From: Limivivens faecihominis | GTDB lineage: Bacteria; Bacillota; Clostridia; Lachnospirales; Lachnospiraceae | NCBI RefSeq assembly: GCF_020686945.1 | Contig: NZ_JAJEPR010000001.1 | Span: forward strand, 1-64,000 | Length of the DNA: 64,000 bases | Direction of reading: 5' to 3' | Shown: in pieces, positions 59,401 through 64,000 of the stretch | Layout of the letters: every line of letters starts with the position of its first letter | How positions within the stretch are numbered: the first letter of the stretch is position 1 | Made by a program: the position numbers and the translations under genes | The notes under the pieces: model-generated | The model's input: only the letters and a program-made list of their open reading frames with translations | What the model was told of the DNA's origin: nothing | The model's database searches: none

Positions 59401-60892
59401 CTACTGGCTCGGCGGCAAATACACCACGTTTGAAGGAACAGTTCTCCCAGGAACGGGCAGTTATGACACAGGAACTCTGAAGATTTTTGCAGACGGCACA
59501 GAGGTTTATTCCATTTCTGAGCTGGATGTTTACCAGGGCGGCCAGAATTTTTCTCTGGATGTAAGCGGAAAAGAAACACTGGAGATCGATGGCTATGGAG
59601 TGGTCTATGTGGCAGATACCAGATTGGTCCGGGCTGAGAGCGAGACTCTTGCACCGGTGACAGACCGCTACACTTTCCCGGAGCTTCCGGAGGCCGTGGA
59701 AGAGCGGGCCATCGATTATCGGATCTATAAAAATAAGAAATACTACCGCTTCGACCAGGGCCTGACCTGGAGCCAGGCAGACGCCTTCTGTAAAGCAGCA
59801 GGCGGAACACTGGCAATGCCGAAGAATGCGGCGGAAAACAGCGCCATCTTTGATCTCATTGACGATGGTAATTACGAGTATTACTGGCTGGGAGGCTATA
59901 AAGCAGGAACGATCTGGAAGTGGAACGACGGAGAAACCATCAATGCCGACGGTTTCTGGGGCAGCAGCCAGCCGGATAACTATGAAGAGAATGAAAATTA
60001 CCTCTGCATGTATTCTTACGATGGTTCCTGGAATGATCTTTCCGATCAGAACGAGGGCTTCGTGTTGGAGCTCACGGCGGCAGAACCCGTGGATGACACG
60101 GCCGTAATGCTCACGAGCCTGGAATGGCAGGAAAATTATTCTTCTGAGATCGTCAACGGTTATGACGGAGCCAACCTTTATCCCAACAGCGTGAAGCTTT
60201 GGGCTTCCGAGGATGCTTATTTCCGGGTAGCCTTAAACGGCGCTTATCAGACCATCAGCGGAATTCTGGACACGGATGGCGGTTCTTCTGTAAATGCAGA
60301 TTTCTCTCTGGCGATTTTCGGAGACGGAAAGCTTCTCTACAAGAAGGAACATTTCACCAGAAAAGATTCCAGGGAAGTCTTCTCTGTCGATGTTTCCGGT
60401 GTGAAGACTCTGACCGTGGAGACGGATAACCCCGGAAGCTATGACGGCGGTTATGTCTATCTCATGGACCCGGAGCTTACCAGGGCGGAGGTGAGTGCTT
60501 CCTCCGGTATCGCGAAGCTCTCTGAGCAGGTGCTGGTGGATGGCATTGGCGAGACCTATATCGCCGGACTTTTCCGGGATTCCTACGGAGAACTCCACGA
60601 CGGCTGCCTGAAGCTTGCCGCAGGAGACGGCGCGAAAGTGACCTACAATGTAGGCGGCGCCTACACAACCCTTTCAGGAAGTATCGCAGCCGGTGATAAG
60701 ACGAGCTATGAGGGCGGCATTTCCGTGAAGATCTACGGAGATGGAAACCAGCTCTATGAAATCTCTGATTTTGGAAAAATGACGGGAACCCAGAGCTTTG
60801 AGGTGGATATCACAGGCTGCCAGGTAGTTGCGATTGAGGCATCAGGCGACTATGATTCCTGTGTTTATGTGACAGACGATCAGCTGAAATAG
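56444..60892 (+). CDS. 1482-residue zinc-ribbon membrane protein with two C-type lectin and four NPCBM-like domains
   Basis: Order: cytoplasmic zinc ribbon (CQECG and CPYCG, 1-25); Pro/Glu linker; one membrane helix (about 88-110); then a large outside part. Residues about 115-330 hold three related units starting near VMDCVNVTISGVDG, VKDYVQVEFSGFDG and LADYMKLSCEGING. C-type-lectin-like domain 1 (about 668-786; SQAEKFCEQAGGHLATL, YWLGASD, WNDSQPDN-type) and NPCBM-like domains (about 800-920, 940-1065); lectin domain 2 (about 1090-1212; SQADAFCKAAGGTLAMP, WGSSQPDNY); two more NPCBM-like domains (about 1225-1345, 1362-1482). NPCBM and lectin folds usually bind glycans. The ATG at 56444 follows GGGAGG. 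It probably binds host or dietary glycans at the surface; the zinc ribbon suggests cytoplasmic signalling or assembly. Confidence 0.85.
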   Translation: MFCQECGQKLADGTKFCPYCGAKIQAAPPPVEETTEQEETVEVRPEPEEEAPPPKNPAPKPRPKTAPTPEAPRPAPEPAPKPAGNGGKTGLYAIVGLVAVIVLAVVLIKGVFGGGTTVSVMDCVNVTISGVDGNGRAYFDFDIQPIFDAVSKKMTLTERMREEIQDLTDDIYKDIVLSDDSNLSNGDKVKVSSSVDKDLLKAYKVKLKNGDKTIKVEDLVKVQEVNVKDYVQVEFSGFDGFGAVYLNQDYDGLISATAELIRKADNSEEAEEYISDSLPSVIYNMSWIYEGEDYQKNGNEVTYHCSGPDYIEKYGIHFIYEDVTATVDGLIPVETLSLADYMKLSCEGINGSAYARAELDEEKLLDYLSELFEKEQRGAYGAAGENFDAATEAESAVNSIKNTWREEFVTMADPSENLSNGDEVTVTLTPSYTDNNEVNMVGAGFTLIGGSGTFTVDSLGDYHLGITSTEDEELKAFLAPYETSIEAAFDEKKDWINQDASQYGWVAWDQVPDGKVTPVLEKVDTVTWDEGDYYDAGNMMLAVYHMSLPVRQFDRSMTTLDIYYGMKFNNVVKTDDGKLNYDYDPDTSFLVGDEKLNSWLSDHKNNVMENGTNVQEEEAVADLTSVQETEGETEENTTEAAVEAISVETPQAGTIAEGAANQAAATVVYEGHTYARFDIALNYSQAEKFCEQAGGHLATLTSWRENLAVQSILDDASYDEYWLGASDEEWEGSWKWTTGEAFDWTNWDDSQPDNYNGDEDFLTIYSYYGSWNDRSADEEDIGFVLEIDPVSEGSPSGEYDLLSDLVASGSHNCDIWKQLEDPYGNKHFASVVLDASENGWVKYELDGNYNFFTATLSTCTDAESDASFEIAIWGDGKLLYSRYNYQKTDAPETIALNTTGISKLSIKMANRGGYNNGFLGLNEAKLWKNGTAETLPVLVDELGDLTLIDSEEYGDYSEGEMYTDVYGNVHENWYDFEEEDLGARAVYWLGGKYTTFEGTVLPGTGSYDTGTLKIFADGTEVYSISELDVYQGGQNFSLDVSGKETLEIDGYGVVYVADTRLVRAESETLAPVTDRYTFPELPEAVEERAIDYRIYKNKKYYRFDQGLTWSQADAFCKAAGGTLAMPKNAAENSAIFDLIDDGNYEYYWLGGYKAGTIWKWNDGETINADGFWGSSQPDNYEENENYLCMYSYDGSWNDLSDQNEGFVLELTAAEPVDDTAVMLTSLEWQENYSSEIVNGYDGANLYPNSVKLWASEDAYFRVALNGAYQTISGILDTDGGSSVNADFSLAIFGDGKLLYKKEHFTRKDSREVFSVDVSGVKTLTVETDNPGSYDGGYVYLMDPELTRAEVSASSGIAKLSEQVLVDGIGETYIAGLFRDSYGELHDGCLKLAAGDGAKVTYNVGGAYTTLSGSIAAGDKTSYEGGISVKIYGDGNQLYEISDFGKMTGTQSFEVDITGCQVVAIEASGDYDSCVYVTDDQLK

Positions 60893-60912
60893 AAGGAAAG
60901 TGAAAAGTTAAG

Positions 60913-62304
60913 ATGAAAAAAGGACTGAAAAAAATCCTGCCGGGCACAGGGGCAGTCCTGCTGGTTCTGGCAGGCGGGGTCATGGCCGGAGCAGCTGGAA
61001 AAGAGCAGGAATATATTTTTCCGGAGGTGGATAAGGAGCTTCTGACCGAGGAGGATGTAAAAGACCTCCCGGCTGAGCTCCTGGCCTACGGCCGCTATGA
61101 GATCCTGGCAAAACATGGCGAATTGTTTGAATCGGAGGAATTGAAGGAATATTTCGGAAATCAGGAATGGTATTTTGGCTTCCTCTCCGACGAGAAAGAG
61201 GTGGAAGGACTCTTAAATGACATTGAGAAAGAGAACCTGGCCTTCCTGGAAAAGAAGGAAAAAGCCGAAGGCGGGTACGAGCTGGATCAGAAGGATTTTG
61301 ATTACGAGATCGTGAAAAAATGGTTGGAGGGCACTTATGTGGCGGGGGAGGAGACGACCCGGAAGACTTCTGAGAAGAAGACGAAGGAGACGGAGGCTGC
61401 AAAAACGGCGGAAACCGAAGCGCCTGCGACAGAAGCTCTGGCAACAGAACCGGCCACTGAGACACCTGCGACAGAAGCCCCGGAAACAGAACCGGTTACC
61501 GAGGCACTTGCGCCGGAGCCTGCAACAGAAGCCCCGACAGAGTCTGTGACCGAGACTCCTGAGACAGAGGAACATGTGACCGACGGAAAATTCGAAGATC
61601 TCTCCGATGTGGACCTCTTTTCCCTCTCCCAGGACGAGCTGGCAACGACAGTCCGGGAGGAACCGGAGACGGAAGCGGAGAGTGAGACAGAAAGTGAAAC
61701 GGAAACAGAGAGTGAAATCGAGGCCGACACCCGCAGCGAGTACATTTTCCCGGATATGGATACCCGGTATCTGACCCAGGATGAGGTATCGAAGCTCTCC
61801 CTCCAGGCTGTCTGCTATGCCAAGAACGAACTCTACGCCCGCCATGGAAGAAAGTTCCTCTCCCAGGAACTTAAAGACTATTTTAACGATAAAACCTGGT
61901 ACGAAGGCACCGTGGACCCGGACAGCTTTTCGCCCGGTGTCTTCAACACCTACGAGAACGACAATCTGCTGCTTCTCGTCAGCGCCGAGGAAAAACTCCT
62001 GCCCGGCGGCTATGTGCTGGATCAGCAGGGCTACGATATCCATAAAGTGGATACAGCCTGCAAACACACCCTCGGGGAGACAGCGAAGACGGGAGACACC
62101 TCCGGGTATGTCTTTGTGGTCATCGATTCCGACAGCATCATGCACGACGATGCCCGGCTGGTAAACGGCAAAGTCGTGGATGCCAACGGAAACGAGATCC
62201 CCGGCTGTTACGAGCGTGAGGATGGCCGGGTGGCAGATGCCCTGGGAAACATCATCAATCCCCAGGAAGGCCAGCTGGTAAAAGAAGAAAGCTTTAAAAA
62301 ATAG
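60913..62304 (+). CDS. YARHG-domain surface protein with Thr/Glu-rich stalk
   Basis: A 463-residue exported protein. Signal peptide or anchor helix about 1-28. A degenerate YARHG-like domain (about 35-110; YGRYEILAKHGELF) is followed by a long Thr/Glu/Ala/Pro stalk (about 145-275) and a canonical YARHG domain (about 280-370; CYAKNELYARHGRKF); then a C-terminal extension of about 90 residues (YVFVVIDSDSI to QLVKEESFKK). YARHG is a putative extracellular binding domain. The gene follows the lectin protein by 20 bases, so they may act together. The stalk resembles that of the binding lipoprotein at 14516-16360. Confidence 0.85.
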   Translation: MKKGLKKILPGTGAVLLVLAGGVMAGAAGKEQEYIFPEVDKELLTEEDVKDLPAELLAYGRYEILAKHGELFESEELKEYFGNQEWYFGFLSDEKEVEGLLNDIEKENLAFLEKKEKAEGGYELDQKDFDYEIVKKWLEGTYVAGEETTRKTSEKKTKETEAAKTAETEAPATEALATEPATETPATEAPETEPVTEALAPEPATEAPTESVTETPETEEHVTDGKFEDLSDVDLFSLSQDELATTVREEPETEAESETESETETESEIEADTRSEYIFPDMDTRYLTQDEVSKLSLQAVCYAKNELYARHGRKFLSQELKDYFNDKTWYEGTVDPDSFSPGVFNTYENDNLLLLVSAEEKLLPGGYVLDQQGYDIHKVDTACKHTLGETAKTGDTSGYVFVVIDSDSIMHDDARLVNGKVVDANGNEIPGCYEREDGRVADALGNIINPQEGQLVKEESFKK

Positions 62305-62448
62305 TAACGATTCAGAGCCGCACTTCGATTCCGCTACGCTTCATCTCGTTGTGGCTTCTCGCCAAATAGCTTTCCAGTCAAAAGTGTTCGTTCATGCAAG
62401 CATGACTCACACTTTTTGTTGAAAACCTGCTTGGCTCTGAATAGTTAC
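62304..62448. repeat. CATGCTTGCATG-family intergenic hairpin (long copy)
   Basis: A closing stem of 15 pairs with one mismatch (62304-62319 with 62433-62448) contains, on the minus strand, GAGCCAAGCAG, CATGCTTGCATG and ATTTGGCGA, as in 52381-52437, but with the core lengthened by an AAAAGTGT/ACACTTTT stem. It overlaps the YARHG stop codon. Confidence 0.65.
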
Positions 62449-62490
62449 AAAAAAACTGCCGCTTCGGAAAGTAAGATTTCCGGGCGGCAG
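62448..62490 (-). terminator. Terminator of the ABC exporter gene
   Basis: On the minus strand CTGCCGCCCGGAAA pairs with TTTCCGAAGCGGCAG and is followed by seven T. Confidence 0.85.
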
Positions 62491-62497
62491 TCTCTTT

Positions 62498-64000
62498 TTA
62501 TGCGGTTTTGTGTACTTCTTCCAGCTGGGCGGTGTAGAGCTTGTAGTAGTAACCTTTTTTCGCCATAAGTTCTTCATGGCTTCCGGTCTCCATGATGCCG
62601 CCGTCATCAATGTACATGATCCGGTCGCAGCCGCGGATCGTGGAGAGACGGTGGGCGATGATGAAGGAGGTTCGTCCCTGAAGCATGGCGTTGAGGCCGG
62701 TCTGCAGGGCTTTTTCCGTCTGGACGTCGATGCTGGAGGTGGCCTCGTCGAGGATCAGGATGGAGGGATCGGAGAGCAGGGTTCTCGCAAAGGAGATGAG
62801 CTGTTTCTGGCCCTGACTCAGCATAGAGCCGCGTTCCCGGACTTCCGTATCGTACCCCTCGGGCATCCGGCTGATGAAGTCGTCGGCGCAGACGATTCTG
62901 CTGGCTTTGCGGATCTCATCCTCGGAGGCAGTCAGTTTTCCGTAACGGATGTTGTCGCCGATGGTTCCGGAGAAAATGAAACTGTCCTGCATCATGATTC
63001 CCATCTGGGAACGGAGAGAGTGGATCGTCACCTCGGAGATATCCTGGCCATCGATCAGCACCCGGCCGCTGTCCACGTTGTAGAAGCGGGAGATCAGGTT
63101 GACGATGGTACTTTTTCCGGCGCCGGTGGGGCCGACCAGGGCCACGCTCTCGCCGGGTTTCACCGTGAAGGAGACATCTTTTAAGATCTTTTTCGTCTCG
63201 TCGTAGGAGAAGGCCACATGGTCGAAGGTGACTTCGCCGCGGATCGTGGGCATCTCTTTCGCATTTTCCTTGTCGGAAACCGTCACCGGCTCGTCCATGG
63301 TTTCAAAGATACGCTCCAGATAGGCGATGTTGTTGATGAAGTTGTTGAAAATGTTTCCCAGGTTCATGATGGGCTGCCAGAAGAAAGAAGCGTAGCTGGA
63401 GATCGCCACGATGGTTCCGAGGGATTTGTTTCCCTCTCCGAAAATCACGAGGCCGAAGAGGAAAATCGCGGCCCGGACGCAGACGGAGATCGCGTCGATG
63501 CCCGGCCACACCAGGTTGGAGTAGCGGACAGCCGTGTTCCAGGTCCGGCGGCAGTCCTGGGAAAGATCCTGGAAAATCTGGGCATTTTCGTCCTCACGGG
63601 CGAAAATCTGGGTGATTCTGGCGCCGACAATGTTCTCCTGAAGATAAGCGTTCAGGTTGGAGTTCTTGTTGGAAACAGCCTGCCAGGCTTTTCGCTGTTT
63701 GTTTTTGATCCAGATCATGAAAACTGTGAGAATCGGCACGCCGCAGAGAACGACGAGGGCCAGCTGCACATCCACCAGGAACATGAAAATCACGATGAAA
63801 AGCAGATTGAAAGATTCCAGCACGATGTTGATCAGTCCGTTGGAGAGCATATCCGAGACGGAGTTTACATAGTTGACCACGCGGATCAGGATTTTGCCGT
63901 GGGGGCGGTCATCGTAATACTGGAAGGGCAGCTTCTGAAGGTGCTCGAACAGGTCTTTCCGGATATCATAAATGATATTCTGGCTCACCTCTACCATGAT
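62498..64000 (-). CDS. ABC exporter, fused membrane and ATPase domains (N-terminus outside the window)
   Basis: At least 500 residues of an MdlB/LmrA-type half-transporter. The membrane domain lacks its first helices because the gene runs off the window end; family length of about 580-620 implies roughly 100 residues missing. Membrane part to about residue 235; then the nucleotide-binding domain with Walker A GPTGAGKST (near 290), the signature LSQGQKQL (Gln for the usual second Gly), Walker B ILILDEATSSID and H-loop IIAHRLS. Such half-transporters are usually encoded as adjacent pairs; a partner may lie beyond the edge. Substrate unknown. Confidence 0.9.
   Translation of the reverse strand: MMVEVSQNIIYDIRKDLFEHLQKLPFQYYDDRPHGKILIRVVNYVNSVSDMLSNGLINIVLESFNLLFIVIFMFLVDVQLALVVLCGVPILTVFMIWIKNKQRKAWQAVSNKNSNLNAYLQENIVGARITQIFAREDENAQIFQDLSQDCRRTWNTAVRYSNLVWPGIDAISVCVRAAIFLFGLVIFGEGNKSLGTIVAISSYASFFWQPIMNLGNIFNNFINNIAYLERIFETMDEPVTVSDKENAKEMPTIRGEVTFDHVAFSYDETKKILKDVSFTVKPGESVALVGPTGAGKSTIVNLISRFYNVDSGRVLIDGQDISEVTIHSLRSQMGIMMQDSFIFSGTIGDNIRYGKLTASEDEIRKASRIVCADDFISRMPEGYDTEVRERGSMLSQGQKQLISFARTLLSDPSILILDEATSSIDVQTEKALQTGLNAMLQGRTSFIIAHRLSTIRGCDRIMYIDDGGIMETGSHEELMAKKGYYYKLYTAQLEEVHKTA

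Overview
The window looks like chromosome from a Gram-positive gut anaerobe of the Lachnospiraceae (Clostridium cluster XIVa). The evidence is family-level: YesN/YesM-type two-component pairs beside sugar ABC transporters, a reverse rubrerythrin, small DUF4250 and DUF951 proteins, YARHG and zinc-ribbon/C-type-lectin surface proteins, sortase B, a T-box before metG and AAGGAGG ribosome sites. No rRNA, tRNA, CRISPR array or prophage was seen. Coordinates were read by eye; functions are family assignments.

Layout. 1-5300: the right end of a probable IS200/IS605 element, a GNAT acetyltransferase, then an oxidative-stress block (rubrerythrin, Fur/PerR-type regulator, thioredoxin reductase) with 19-bp perfect palindromes before the first two, followed by an SH3-NlpC/P60 cell-wall hydrolase. 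5300-18200: an RluA-type pseudouridine synthase, then a sugar-sensing locus: response regulator (broken by an in-frame TAA), sensor kinase, membrane-anchored binding protein, and an ABC importer with two permeases, one double ATPase, FucU mutarotase and two nearly identical binding proteins. One binding protein is a lipoprotein on a roughly 250-residue Thr-Glu-Lys stalk; the other has no lipid anchor. 18200-27970: a Pro/Gly-rich protein, an intracellular GH78 alpha-L-rhamnosidase, a second two-component system and a second importer (binding protein plus two permeases, no ATPase), with a helically phased repeat before the binding protein. FucU and the rhamnosidase together point to 6-deoxyhexose (fucose/rhamnose) use.

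27970-36200: a highly structured leader before a SAM methyltransferase, a large surface protein, a cluster of DnaA boxes, a secreted cysteine-peptidase-like protein, and clpB overlapped by a 57-residue DUF4250 gene. 36200-41900: 53-bp tandem repeats, a TetR regulator with an apparently leaderless mRNA, a methyltransferase, a CarD-like protein, then a decay zone (beta-helix fragment, shattered AAA-ATPase) and a GH127 arabinofuranosidase bracketed by inverted copies of a 37-bp element. 41900-50430: T-box plus metG, an LRR/CAP/Ig surface protein, tatD, rsmA, and a convergent ROK repressor and YesL protein. 50430-64000: asnS with a structured leader, a VanRS-like system with sortase B, a sirtuin, DUF951, a 1482-residue lectin/NPCBM surface protein, a YARHG protein and the C-terminal part of an ABC exporter cut by the window edge.

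Besides the genes, the most distinctive features are non-coding: a family of intergenic hairpins sharing the core CATGCTTGCATG, structured leaders before asnS and the methyltransferase, intercistronic hairpins around every binding-protein gene, and several small dispersed repeats.
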